64,000 nt of DNA, from NCBI RefSeq assembly GCF_016545825.1, contig NC_052614.1, forward strand, positions 7,148,559 to 7,212,558, in the 5' to 3' direction. The first letter of the stretch is position 1; every line of letters starts with the position of its first letter. Made by a program: the position numbers and the translations under genes. The DNA is from Eucalyptus grandis (Eukaryota > Streptophyta > Magnoliopsida > Myrtales > Myrtaceae). Of the stretch, positions 34,745-46,739 are shown one piece after another. The notes beneath the pieces were generated by a model. It was not told the DNA's origin and ran no database searches. It saw only the letters and a program-made list of their open reading frames with translations.

Positions 34745-34829
34745 TTTGGTATGTGACGAGCCAAAATAGACAATACCTTGAGTAAATTAATTTATGGATA
34801 TCACACTATAGACCTAGTCAAACTTGGCA

Positions 34830-35000
34830 TCATAGATAGATATATGGAATCTACTTGCAACTATTTCTTAAGGGAATCAAGAAGAAACCCGCAATCTCTT
34901 TCTCAAATGTGTGTTTTGGCAAATCAAACTTTAATTTGTTTGTAAGTCCTTGCCGTAGATTGCCCTAAAGGAAGCTACCATTCTCCTTTTGATTGTCGCT
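34830..35000 (-). repeat. ACD6-family 5' flank fragment
   Basis: Matches 13,020-13,150 and 15,590-15,710 (CTTGCAACTATTTCTTAAGGGAATCAAG-like and AGTCCTTGCCGTAGATTG-like). No exon follows. A 60-bp spaced direct repeat (GATGGAAATATG..GAAAAGCAAC) occurs at 35,119 and 35,180. Confidence 0.55.
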
Positions 35001-35401
35001 TCCCTCTATGTTCTTCCCTTCAACCTCGACCATACATTTTTCTCAGGTGCTACAATGGAACAATAGCCTTCCCCATAGAAATCTGAGAAACACTCCCTCA
35101 TTCCAAAAACTTTTAGACATGATGGAAATATGTGAAAAGCAACTTCCTCTTTAAAAAGTTTCTTACAAAAGTTTTAGGCAAGATGGAAATATGAGAAAAG
35201 CAACACTCTTTTAGAAACGCTTTTGGCCTGAAGTGGGCAATCGTGAGTTACTCATTACAGTAACATGATATTACCAAGAATCGATCATCTGCATTCTGCA
35301 TCACCCTTATTCTTATATGAAGTATGTGGCCTGATTCATCCAAAAGTCCTAGGGATGTGAGGTAAGCGAACGATTCTTCAAGTTCGTGTGAGGATACAAC
35401 C

Positions 35402-35468
35402 TATATATAAATGGAGGCTTTTCCTTCATATGTTCAGTGGATTCATTCACAGATATGGCTTTTAAAAG
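35402..35468 (+). promoter_or_regulatory. TATA box, leader and start codon cut by a retrotransposon
   Basis: TATATATAA (35,402-35,410) lies about 45 bp upstream of an ATG (35,455-35,457), then GCTTTTAAAAG. The Sirevirus LTR begins at 35,469. The rest of a gene was not found beyond 46,650. Confidence 0.35.
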
Positions 35469-36414
35469 TGTTAGTATGAACACCTATATAGGGGTAAATA
35501 GGTGTGAAGAAAATTTTCGGAAAGAGCAATAAGAATATTTTGCTTTTGAAACTGAGTCTGATGATTACCAGACTTTAAAAGAGTTTAGACTTTAACTACA
35601 AAATCAAAGTACAAATAAAGTAAAGGGGTTTAGGGAAGAGAAAATGAACACATAAATTATAGTGGTTCGGTTTAGATCAAACCTACGTCCACTCTCCCAC
35701 GCTGACAGCCTTTTGGCTGGTTTTCACTAAGAATCAAAAGAGAATTTACAATTTTGTGATATTGACTTCACAGTGAAGAGTCTCTACTGCTCTCACAAAG
35801 TCTCTCTTTGAGTCTCTCTCTCTTTTGAGTACAAATTTGAGCATAGTGTAAGGTATAACAAGTAAATGGGAAGCTTCAGACTTTGGAATTTTTCTTTCAC
35901 GTACTCTATTGAACAACTGGAGAGTCTTCCTTAAATACTCATTCGTGTCTTCTCGACCATTAACACTTTCCAAAGGAATTCTTTTAATCAACCCGTTGGA
36001 CAGAATCAATCAAGGAGATCTCGAGCCGTTTGAAGATTGTGATGAAAGCCCGTCAATCATGTTCGCTCATACAATCAGGATCTTGGTTTCCATAAGTAGA
36101 TTCTTTCCAAAATAACTTGCCTTCTGAAATGATTTGATGTATTTAAATTGATTCCAATAAAGATAACCAATCTCATAGGTGACATTTCCAACCAGAAGAC
36201 CATATATATCCTATATGAACTGAACCTTTGAAGAAAGAAAGATAATCCCGAGTTTGGTTAAGTCTTCGTTATTCTTTTGCGTTTAGTCTGGAATTTGTCA
36301 GAGTGGGTAGACTTTTGTTGTAAAATAGACTTTGACACAAAAGTTTGGCAATCTTGTAATAGAACTTAGATAAGTTTTGTCAGCTTCAAAACAACATACG
36401 AGTTTTCTCTAACA
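35469..36414 (-). repeat. 3' LTR of the Sirevirus-like element
   Basis: Plus-strand ends TGTTAGTATGAACACC and TTTCTCTAACA, 946 bp. The copy at 45,715 differs at few positions. Confidence 0.93.
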
Positions 36415-36840
36415 ATCTCCCCCTTTTTTATGGTGACAAAACTTTCTTGTAGATTTAAAGAACTATATCCTGCAAAACAATACTTGAGCACTATATGATA
36501 ACTTATAAAAACAGATTGAGCATCTGAATAATATCGATTTTGCAACCACAGAAAACTTCGTTAATCTTGAAAATTTAAACAAGATTCAATCAACCATATC
36601 CATAATCACAATCACAACCACTAAAGATTACTGCAGAATATAAACAAACAAGTTTAGTCCAAACAAGTTCAAACAAATCAAATTTGCAAACAAATAGTAA
36701 ACAAAAAGTTCAATTAAATCTGCACACATTCTCCCCATTTTTGTCAACAGAAAAATAAAGAGAATTTCAAAAAGATAGAATTGAAAAGATGAAATCAATT
36801 AGGTTTGTCTAAGGGCTCGAACTAGTCGGAAATCCTCAAG

Positions 36841-39011
36841 TGACTACATTGCCTCCTCTACTTTGGCTACAGCCTGGGACATTTGTTGATTCAAGGTCTG
36901 AACTTTATTGTCAAGAGACTGTACCTTGCCATCGAGAGAGTCTGTTGAGGACTTTAAGGCGGTGTAGATCTTCTGAATCTCGTACTCCATTGCGTATTGT
37001 TGAGCCTTAACCTCCCAAAGAAGATCAACCAACCTTGGATAGTTGGGATCAGTTTCGGTTTGAACACTTGCTTCAGCAAAGTGAGTTTGAGGAGTATCAA
37101 GAGATGGAGAAACATCGACTTGAATACGAGCATCTTATTGCTTGTCCTGATTGGGAGTCTCTTTTTCAATCTCAGTCTCAAGAAAGTGAGATGCAAAGAC
37201 TTCTTCTGGATCTGAAGGAGATTTGCTAATGCCATCACTAGTAGTAGGATTTTTCTCAAGATCTCCCCCTGACTTGTTACCTTTAGGTTGAGATGAGACT
37301 TCTCCTTCTGTAGCCTTTTCTTTCACAAAGACCTTTGGGTCCCTTCCCTTGTTGATTTTCTTCGTCTTTGGAAGCAGTATCTCCTTTTTCTTCTTCGTAA
37401 ACTCCTTTCTCGTCTCATCCGAAAGTGGTATGGAACTACTTTCTCCTTCGAGTTTTCATCTTCATGGTCCTTCTCCGTTGATCTTTCGGGCTCAACTTCT
37501 TCTTCTTCTTGTTCTTCCTCTTCTGTTTTTGCTTCCGCTTTTGGTTCTGCTTCAACTCCTTCTTCCTTTGTTTCTTTAGAATCAATTCCTTGAAGATTCC
37601 TCAAGGCAAGAGTAGAGATGGTTAGGTCATCCTCCTCTTCTTCATCCATAAGAAGGATAGGCCTCTTCTGCTTCTTCGAAGTTGCTTGGGCAACACTCTT
37701 CCCTTTTCTTTTCTTTGTAGAAGTCGATTCTGCCTTGGTTCCGCTTGTTGATTCCTTCTTCAGATGCTCAATCGCCTTGGTTAGATCCTTCATCCTCATC
37801 TTCGAGATCATCTTCAGTCCTATCACCATAAGACTAATGGTTCTTGTGTAGAGCAAAGAGGGGAATTGGATCTTGAAGTGGCGAAACAACTTGGTGATCA
37901 ATGCGGCATAAGGCAATTGCCTTTCTCTTTCATAATTGTCCTACACATGTGCAGGAAAATGGTGTGGGGTAGAGAAAAAGGAATGCCATTGCAAATGGCC
38001 CACATGATTTTTGTTTCGAATCTGGACACGTTAGTCTTGGAGGCTGCCTTGGGTCTGATGCAGTTGATCACAATTTTGCGCAACAGAACGCTGGATGCTG
38101 GTAGTCGAGAGTAAGTGATACTCCTACTAGGCATCTTGTCCTTCACCAAGAAACGAGTTGCTTGACCGATTGAGATTTGGATCGATTGAAAGCCACTTCT
38201 TTCTACCCCCACAATGTCAGCAAGGGTGTCAACATCCACAACAAAAGCTTTTTCACAAATAGTGAACTGAATGTGAGTCAGATCAAGAAAAGACATATTG
38301 GAGTAAAAGTAAGTAGTCAACTCAGGATAGGCCACAATAGTCTCAGCACAAAACTTTTCAAGTTGAAGAGCAGCCAACTTTGCCCTTAAATTAACCTTGA
38401 TCGAGTCCAGGAAATCGAAATCGACTGTTCGAGGGTTTATCACCCCTCTGTTCAACATTTGGATATAAACCCTTTTGTGCTCCTTAGAACGAAACAATCT
38501 CGTTCTCTCTTCAGGAATATCAGCAGCCACACCCATTCTAGGTTGGAAATTCGAATAAATCCGCTTATCATCGTCCTTGTTTTCAGGATGCTCAGAACTG
38601 AATCTAGGGTCAGAAGGAAAATAAAGAAATGCTTTTTCTGCCGAACCCTTTGGTGTTGTACCCAAACGTTCCATCGTTCTTGAGAATATTGTTTCGTTGC
38701 CATGCCTATGTCCTCTTAGGAAATTAGTAGTAAAAGTCATTGGAGAACCACCCCGTTTCGAGATAAGTGTAATGCTTATGAAGAACCTTGGGGGGGGGTT
38801 AAAGTCCCGAGAGGAACAACGTCTTGTTCAACTTCCTCTTGCAAGGGTTGGCGCAAAGAGTTCTGCAGAGATTTCGTGGAGAGTCTTCTTCAATGAGCTC
38901 GAAATGCACTGGTTCTTCAGGCATGCTTCGAGGACCTTGATTAGCAATCTGATAGGACTTTCGCTGGTGTGACAGGGATGCAGACTTGGAGGATTTTGAA
39001 GACATGTTCAA
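36841..39011 (-). pseudogene. Sirevirus third (env-like) ORF, broken
   Basis: Pieces in order: 39,011-38,799 (MNMSSKSSKSASLSHQRK), 38,740-37,898, 37,916-37,323 and 37,259-36,844. The middle piece has RGVINPRTVDFDFLDS and AYPELTTYFYSNMSF, resembling the 'putative plant transposon protein' domain. The next is acidic and lysine rich. The last forms a likely coiled coil (SLDNKVQTLNQQMSQAV). Frameshifts include one at a nine-G run near 38,790. The position between RNase H and the polypurine tract is that of the Sirevirus env-like gene. Function is unknown. Confidence 0.75.
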
Positions 39012-39378
39012 GTGAAAAGGGTGGAAACTTGCAGAAGGGTTTGGAGAGTAAGAACGAGAACGAAAGTGAATCGGTATTCTAGGGTTTTGAAAATATGTGA
39101 TCGAAAGAAATACTAGAAAGTATTTAAAGAAAATGAAAGGTCACAATGAAATGGGGTATTCGAAACGTCATAAGAAGGAAAAATACCTTTTCAAAACAAA
39201 ATTTAAAAGGTAACTGCTAAAAATTTAAAATCCGAAAATTACCAATAAAATAGTAATAAAATAGGCAAGCGACAATTCAGAAAATCATACCTTCTCATAC
39301 CAAAAATAAAATACTTGGATTCAAGAGATTCTCAACTGTAGTAGCCTTTTGAAGTTCCGAGTCGACCAACATCAGACT

Positions 39379-41036
39379 TTAGTTGATAGGAGAAATAATA
39401 TTCAGCTTGTTGCGAATAGACTCAAATAAGCTTTTCTCTAGAGGCTTTGTGAAGATGTATGCCAATTGATTCTTTGACTCTATAAATTGAACCAAAATCT
39501 CGCCATTTTGGACATGATCTCTTATAAAGTGATGTCGAATTTCTATATGCTTCGCCCTTGAATGAAGAATTGGGTTCTTGGTGAGATTAATGACACTTGT
39601 GTTGTTGCATCTGATCTCGATGCAGGACTCTTCTATTCCAAAGTCTCTTAGTTGTTGTCTTATCCAAAGAATTTGAGAACAACAACTTTCAAGAGTAACA
39701 TATTCTGCTTCTGCTATTGATAAAGCCACCGTACTTTGCTTTCTTGAGAACCAAGACACCAGCATTTGTCCCAATAGTTGACAAGTGCCAGATGTGCTCT
39801 AATTGTTGACTCTACAACCGACTAGATCAGCATCATAATAGCCAAGAAGAGAAAGTCTCATTCTTTTGGATACCATAGACTTAGCTTTGGAAAAGTTGCA
39901 ACATATTTAATGATGCGTTTTACAACACTTAGATGAGATTCCCTTGGATTAGACTGAAATCTTGCACAGATGCACACACTGAATAGAATATCAAGTCTAG
40001 AGGCAGTAAGGTAGAGAAGAGAACCAATCATGCTTCTGTATAGCTTCTGATCTACTTTATTCCATCCTTCATCTTTGTCTAGTTTTGAAGAGCTTGACAT
40101 AGGTGTCTATGTCTTCTTGCAATTCTCCAATCCAAATTTCTTGATGAGATCTTTGGCATACTTCTCCTGATGAATGAAAATACTTTTCTTCGATTGTCTG
40201 ACTTGCAATTCCAGAAAGATGGTTAATTCACCCATCATGCTCATTTCAAATTCATCCTACATGGATCTTGAAAATTTATTGCAGATATTTTTGTTAGGAG
40301 AACCAAAGATAATATCATCTACATAAATTTGTACCAGTAGAAAATATTTTCCTTCTCTCTTTATAAACAAAGTAGTACCAACTTTTCCCTTTTCAAAACC
40401 ATTTTGAGTTAGAAATTTACTCAACTTTTCATATTAGGCTCAAGGTGCTTACTTCAGTCCATACAAGGCCCTTTTTAGTCTGTAGACTAAGTCTGGCTTT
40501 CTTGGATCTTCAAATCCTGGTGGTTGTTTCACATAAACAACTTCTTGTATGAACCCATTCAAGAAGGCACTTTTGACATCCATCTGGAATAACCTGAAAT
40601 TTTTAAAACAGGCAAAAGTAAGTAATAATCTAATTGCTTCTAACTCGCTACCGGGTGCATAGGTCTCGTCATAGTCTATCCCTTCTTCCTGTGTATATCA
40701 TTTCATCATGAGTCTTGCTTTGTTTCTGATCACTTTTCCTTTCTCATTCATCTTGTTCCTGAAAACCCATTTCATTCCAATCACATATTTGCCTTTGGGT
40801 TTTGGAATCAGCTCCCATACATCGTTGATGCTGAATTGTCTGAGTTCAACCCGCATAGCTTCTATCCAGCTTTCATTAGACAAGGCTTCATCTACTCTTT
40901 TTAGGCATGCGGACCCTTGGAGTGCCATAACTTGGCAGAAAGGGACACTTAAGTGCCATAACTTATGAAAGGTACAGTTAAGTGCCAAAATCGGAGTAAA
41001 ATGGATCACTTGAGTGCCAATCCGGCCAAAATCCAT
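39379..41036 (-). pseudogene. Sirevirus-like reverse transcriptase / RNase H
   Basis: The RT start (NESWIEAMRVELRQF) lies at 41,036-40,698, with the catalytic QIYVDDIIFGS near 40,335 and FEMSMMGEL near 40,240. RNase H is at 39,774-39,379 (QSTVALSIAEAEYVTLES, KHIEIRHHFIRDHVQ). Several stops interrupt the RT, for instance near 40,698 and 40,257. Confidence 0.92.
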
Positions 41037-41967
41037 CCAAAACGCTAACGTGTCAATTTTCCGACGAAGCGAGTGCGAAACGGCGTCGTTTTGGTGTTGA
41101 CATGGTAAAAAATTTAATATAAAAATTAATTAAATTAAATTTAAAACTAAATTTATATAAAATATTTAAAAATTAAAATTTAAAAAATTAAAAAAATTCA
41201 AAAAAAAAAAAAAAAGGAAAGGGGGAGTTGGTCGAGGGATTAGCCTTCGGCCGTCGCCGCCGCCGTCGGGAAGGGTCGGCGACAGCGGGGAGGGTCGGCC
41301 GGGTCGCAGGCCCGGCCGAGGGGCCGGTGACCCAGCCGATTGGCGGCGAGGGCTGCAAGCCCTCGCCCTAGATCGGGCGGGTCGCAGCCTTTGCCAAAAT
41401 TCGGCGAGGGTCGGTGGCCCTTGCCCGAGTCTGTGGCCGTGGCAAGGGCTCGCGGCCCTCGCCCGGTAGGGCCAAGGGACCCTCGGTGGACGGCGGCCCT
41501 TGGTCAGGCGAGCGAGGGCCGCCGACCCTTGCTGGATCTCGGGGGCGAGGGTTGCGACCCTTGCCACCGGTTGGCCGGGGTCGCCGGCCCCTCGCCAAGG
41601 CCCGGCGACCCCGACCGACCCTCCCCTAGCCATTGCAGCCCTTCTTGGCGCGCGCGCGCGCCGGTGGCGACCGAGGGCGATCCCTCCGCCGCCTCCCCCT
41701 TTCCTTTTTATTATTTTTTTAATTTTTTTTAATTTTTTAAAATTAAAAACCGTTTTTGCATTATTTAGCCATGTCGGTGCAAAACAGCGTCGTTTTGCAC
41801 TCATTTCGCCGGAAATTACACACGTCGGCGTTTTGGCCGGATTTTGGCCGAAGTGGCACTTAAGTGATCCATTTTCTTCGAATGTGACACTTAAGTGTAC
41901 CTTTTGTAAGTTATGGCACTTAAGTGTCCCTTGTGCGAAGTTATGGCACTTGAAAGGTTCTTTTGCC
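40904..41967. mobile_element. MULE-like element (family 1) inserted in Sirevirus pol
   Basis: Terminal inverted repeats exceed 100 bp: AGTGCCATAACTTGGCAG at left, and the complement of CTTCGCACAAGGGACACTTA-type sequence at right, with GTGCCATAACTT repeated inside each. Target duplications ACTCTTTTT (40,894-40,902) and ACTCCTTTT (41,968-41,976) match at 8 of 9. The 41,220-41,690 core is GC-rich (GCGAGGGTC/GACCCTCGCC units). No transposase. It splits the integrase-RT linker, so it is younger than the Sirevirus insertion. Confidence 0.9.
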
Positions 41968-42365
41968 ACTCCTTTTGGTTCTATCTCATAAACAAGTGCT
42001 AGAGCACTGGACTATTCTCTTCCTTTGAATCTGGTGCGAATTCCTTCATTAATGTCGCCAATGACGAATTCTTTATGATGACTTGACTTGTGCTTCCAGT
42101 TATTGTTTGGTCTGAGAGTCTGTTGATCCTCTACTTCGTTAGAATCTTCTCGATCTGCTTGTTGTTGTTCTCTAGCAATCTGAACCTCTTCGGGGGAAGT
42201 AGATTTTGTTAAGTCTAGAACGGGTTCAGACTCTTCAAGTTCAGTCTGATCTAGTTGATTCTGCACATAATCCTAAAACTTGACGTTCATAGATTCTTCC
42301 ACGGATTGAGTCTTCTTGTTAAAGACCCTGTAGGCTTTGCTTGAAGTTGAATAGCCAAGGAAGAT

Positions 42366-42920
42366 TTATTCGTCTGATTTTTCCTCGAACTTTCCAGATC
42401 GATTATTCGCATTCTTCAGAATAAAACATTTATAGCCAAAGACATAAAAGTAGGAAACAATAGGCTTCTCTCCTTTATATACTTTATAAGGAGTTTTCTC
42501 TAGGATAGGCCTCAAGAATACTCTGTTGATAATATAGCAAGTAGTGGAAATTGCTTTTGCCCAAAATCGAGAGGATATTTTGCTTTTTATCAAGAGAGTT
42601 CTGGCCGTCTCCTGTAAGGATCTATTTTTCATTTTCATAACCCCATTTTGTTTTGGAGTATATGGAGAAGAGAAAACATGCTGAAAACCAGATTCATCAC
42701 AGAACTTCGCAAAGTCCTGATTTTTAAACTCACCTTCATGGTTAGTTCGTATGCTCGAAATAGCATAACCCTTTTCATTTTGAACCTTTTTGGCAAACTT
42801 CGAGAAATAAGAAAATATTTCAGACTTACTTGCTAGAAAGTATACCCAAGTAAAACGAGAGTAATCATCCATAATTATTAGGCAATATTTCTTTCCACCA
42901 ATCAAATCTTTTCGGAAGGC
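42366..42920 (-). pseudogene. Sirevirus-like integrase core (5' part replaced)
   Basis: The core runs from KKYCLIIMDDYSRFTWVYF through SSPYTPKQNGVMKMKNRSL and SRFWAKAISTTCYIINRV. Upstream of LIGGKKY the frame continues into inverted LTR sequence, so the zinc-binding N-terminus and the first catalytic part are missing. A short interdomain linker lies at 42,266-42,012. Confidence 0.88.
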
Positions 42921-43575
42921 AAGTAAATTTAGAAATAATCTACTTATGAAAACCAATATCCTAATTATATGGGCAAACATGATTGACGGGCTTTTATCAC
43001 AATCTTTAAACGGCTCGAGATCTCCTTGATTGATTCTGTCCAACGAGTTGATTGGAAGAATTCATTTGAAAAGTGCCAACGGTCAAGAAGGCATGAAGGC
43101 GTATTTAAGGAGGACTCTCCAGTTGTTCGTGAGGGTGCGTGAAAGAGAAATTCCAAAGTTTGAAGCTTCCCACTTTCTTGTTACTTCTAATACTAAGCTC
43201 AAAGTTGTACTCAAAAGAGAGAGATTTATAGTGTGATTTCGTGAAAGTGCAGCAAATACTCTTCACTGTGAAGTTGAGATTATAGATTGTAAATTCTCTT
43301 TTGATTCATAGTGGAAACTAACCAAGAGGCTGTTAGCGTGGGAGAGTGGACGTAGGCTTGATCTATGTTGAACCACTATAAATTCTGTGTTCTTATTCTC
43401 TTCCCTGAACTCCTTTATTTTGTTTGTTGTTTTATTTAATTGCTAAAGTCTGAATTTGCTCAAAGTCTATTGTTCATTAGACTCAGTTTCAAAAAGTAAA
43501 ATATTTTCACCGTTCTTTGCAAAAATTGTTTTCACAGCTATTCACTCCCTTTAGGTGTTCATACTAGTACTTACA
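42919..43575 (+). repeat. Inverted partial LTR within the Sirevirus-like element
   Basis: On the plus strand this is the element's own LTR in opposite orientation, starting in mid-LTR (AAGGCAAGTAAATTTAG...) and ending TAGGTGTTCATACTAGTA. It is more diverged from the two LTRs than they are from each other. It sits exactly between protease and integrase. Confidence 0.85.
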
Positions 43576-43604
43576 ACATCCAGAAGGTATATTTTGCCAT
43601 GTTT

Positions 43605-43905
43605 TCACCCAGTAAAAGATTGAGAGAAGTCTTGACTCGTTCTAGTTAAAATGCCTTCTTGAAAGTTTATTATGAAACCAATATCGCAAAATTGACTTAT
43701 GCTCAGTAGATTGTAGTTCAAACCTTCCACCAAGGAAACATTGTTGATAGTCAGATTTCCAATCTTTACAGTTCCACATCCTACAATCTTTCTTTTGCTG
43801 TTTCCTCCAAAAGAAACTTTTCCTCCATTCAATCTAACAAGCTTTATGAAGCAGCTTGAGTCTCCTGTCATATGCCTCGAACAGCTACTATCAAAATATC
43901 ATTTG
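43605..43905 (-). pseudogene. Sirevirus-like protease remnant
   Basis: Reads YFDSSCSRHMTGD then GGKVSFGGNSKRKIVG and LNYNLLSISQFC. The expected Trp before the active site is a TGA, and the motif is D-S-S rather than the usual D-S/T-G, so it is inactive. Confidence 0.75.
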
Positions 43906-44417
43906 ATCTTTCTTTTGATAGTGACCTGTGATCAAAAGAAAAACTCAAATTTTCTTTGGTACCCAGATTTTCTTGGGTCTAGGAGAGTTAGTATTAAAGA
44001 CGGTCTTTGCCCAGTCCCTCTTGACTGGTCTCCAAACCTTGGGACATTCTTTCTTGAAATGTTCTGAGTTGTTACACTTTGAACATTTGAGTGCACTTCA
44101 GTTAATAGGTTTTACAAAAACTTTTTGAAAGTGATTTTTGTAAAATGCCATTGCAGGTCTTTGTTTAATTCTCTCATTTACTTTGGGAAAATCAATTAAT
44201 GAAATAGTTTCAAGTCATTCCCAAACCAGATTTGTTAAAGTAGGGTATTTGAGCTAAAAGAATTTTCTCCAGTTTTTCGAATCCTTTTGAAAATGTTTCG
44301 TAATACTTGAAATGTCCATTTTCAAAATAGTATTTTCCTTTGAAAGAGAATCTGAATTTTCTTTCAAATGATCAAAACTTGTATTCAGACTTTCAAACTT
44401 TTATTTCAAGAAACTTC

Positions 44418-45645
44418 CTATTGCCTAAGCTTAGAATTCTTCTTTTTAAGAGAGGATTTAAGACTGAGGCAGAGTTCATCTATATATTTAGAAACTTTAA
44501 CAGGAATTTTTGAGTTACTCACCTCAATTTCTTTGTCCGAGTTTGAATCAAAGTCTGCTTCTGATTTTGAGTCTGATTCTGAATGAGCCATTAGACATAT
44601 GTTGGACCATTCTTTTTTACTTTCCTCACACTCGGTGTCACTCCAAGTTTCAGCTTTGAGAGTTTTTTTGTACTTTTCAGTTTTTCCTTTCTTCTTCTTC
44701 AACAGTGGACAGTTTGGTCTAATATGCCGATTTTTTTCTTGCATTCGAAGCATATTACATCTTTGTTGGTTTCATTGTCCTCCATTGATCTCTTCTGAAG
44801 TTTTGCGTGCTCTGCTTCTTCCAGTTGAATCTTCTTCCCTTTCTATTTAGCTTTATGAACTTCTTAATCATAAGCACTAGCTCCTCATCGTCCATATCAT
44901 CATATGAATCTGTATCATCAAAATCAATGTTAGACTTTAAAGCAATTGACTTCTTACCTTTAGGATCTTCTTCATCATTTATCTGCTCCACTTCGTATGA
45001 CTGAAGCATGCCTATCAGTTTGTCAATTGATAGAGGCATGATCCTCTGAGTTTCTCTAATTAAAGTCTTCACATGATTCCAATCTTTCGAAAGCCCACGC
45101 AGTAGTTTGTTGACTTTCATTGGTCCTGAGATTGGTTGACCTTGATAAGTCAGGCCATTCACAATCTCTGTAAAGCGACTAAACATATAAGTAGTAAATT
45201 CTCTAGGCTTCATTCTGAAAGCTTCATACCGTCCGAGTAGAATGTTTATTTTGGTTTCCTTCACACGGTCTGTCCCTTCGTAGGTAACATGTAGTCTGTC
45301 CCAAACTTCTTTTGTTGTTTCACAAGAAGAAATTCGGTTATACTCAGTGAGAGATAAGGCACAGTATAAAGAGTAGATTGCTTTCGTATCAAGAGCTTGT
45401 CTCTTGGTAATTTCAGCTTGTGTTGTTTTGTCAGCATCAATAACTTCTTTCCCTCGATCTGAAGCTGATGTTGCTTTAGGATTAGGGTTGATCCCTTTTT
45501 CTACAACATCCCACTCCAGAGGATCTTTGGATATGAGAAGCGCCTTCATCTTATTTTTCCATACATTGTACTCATTTCCATTGAAGTAAGGGGGTCTAGT
45601 GTTGCTCTGACCTTCAACTAAACTTGGACTCAAAATACTGGCCAT
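44418..45645 (-). CDS. Sirevirus-like gag, best-preserved retroelement frame
   Basis: An open frame of 296 codons starts at 45,645 (MASILSPSLVEGQSNTRP) and contains PPYFNGNEYNVWKNKMKAL, EVWDRLHVTYEGTDRVKE and YEAFRMKPREFTTYMFSRF, typical of UBN2-type copia gag. It ends at 44,755. A degenerate zinc knuckle (HIRPNCPLLKKKK) and a long acidic tail follow in another frame (44,753-44,418). The first frame looks intact; the knuckle is shifted off it. Confidence 0.85.
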
Positions 45646-45714
45646 AGAGGATCTTTAGCTTAAAAGTAAAACACTTCAATAAGTAAGCACACAAGCTTTG
45701 ATACCAATTGAAAG

Positions 45715-46649
45715 TGCTAGTATGAACACCTATATAGGGGTAAATAGGTGTGAAGAAAATTTTCGGAAAGAGCAGTAAGAATATTTTGCTTTTGAAACTG
45801 AGTCTGATGATTAGCAGACTTTAAAAGAGTTTAGACTTTAACTACAAAATCGAAGTACAAATAAAGTAAAGGGGTTTAGGGAAGAGAAAATGAACACATA
45901 AATTATAGTGGTTCGGTTTAGATCAAACCTACGTCCACTCTCCCACGCTGACAGCCTTTTGGCTGGTTTTCACTAAGAATCAAAAGAGAATTTACAATCT
46001 TGTGATATTGACTTCACAGTGAAGAGTCTCTACTGCTCTCACAAAGTCTCTCTCTCTTTTGAGTACAAATTTGAGCATAGTGTAAGGTATAACAAGTAAA
46101 TGGGAAGCTTCAGACTTTGGAATTTTTCTTTCACGTACTCTATTGAACAACTGGAGAGTCTTCCTTAAATACTCATTCGTGTCTTCTCGACCATTAACAC
46201 TTTCCAAAGGAATTCTTTTAATCAACCCGTTGGACAGAATCAATCAAGGAGATCTCGAGCCGTTTGAAGATTGTGATGAAAGCCTGTTAATCATGTTCGC
46301 TCATACAATCAGGATCTTGGTTTCCATAAGTAGATTCTTTCCAAAATAACTTGCATTCCAAAATGATTTGATGTATCTCAATTGATTCCAATAAAGATAA
46401 CCAATCTCGTAGGTGATATTTCCAACCAGAAGACCATTTATATCATGCACGAACCGAACCTTTGAAGAAAGAAAGATAATCCCGAGTCTGGTTAAGTCTT
46501 CATTCTTCTTTTGCGTTCAGTCTGGAATTTGTCAGAGTGGGCAGACTTTTGTTGTAAGATAGACTTTGACACAAAAGTTTGGCAATCTTCAGAATAGAAC
46601 TTAGATAAGTTTTGTCAGTTTCAAAACAACATAGGAGTTTTATCTAATA
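45715..46649 (-). repeat. 5' LTR of the Sirevirus-like element
   Basis: Plus-strand start TGCTAGTATGAACACC; the end is TATCTAATA instead of ...TAACA. A short CTCTCTTTGAGT deletion separates it from the 3' LTR near 46,045. Confidence 0.92.
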
Positions 46650-46739
46650 GCTTTTTCCCCCATGTATGTCTTTCTGCGTGTTTGTGCATGTGTGTTAAAA
46701 CTTTAGATTGGCCAATTTGAGCGGCAAGAACAATGAGCA

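Larger units (their letters stand above)
35469..46649 (-). mobile_element. Sirevirus-like Ty1-copia element with third ORF
   Basis: LTRs 35,469-36,414 (3') and 45,715-46,649 (5') are close to identical by eye. On the minus strand the PBS TGGTATCAAAGC (45,706-45,695) is 8 bp from the 5' LTR, and the polypurine tract AAAAAAGGGGGAGAT abuts the 3' LTR. Order is gag, zinc knuckle, protease, integrase, RT, RNase H, extra ORF. The RT motif YVDDIIFGS with FEMSMMGEL, and an ORF downstream of RNase H, are Sirevirus traits (family knowledge). The element is inactivated by a MULE in pol and an inverted LTR piece. No matching target duplication was found (AAAAG left, GCTTT right). Confidence 0.93.

Noticed and set aside
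41340..41991. Long frames of 130-267 codons in the GC core of the Sirevirus-resident MULE
   Set aside because: Open on both strands, low-complexity, spanning the terminal repeat; composition artefact.
35464..46654. Target duplication of the Sirevirus-like element
   Set aside because: AAAAG on the left and GCTTT on the right do not match in direct orientation; one LTR end is degenerate (TA instead of CA).
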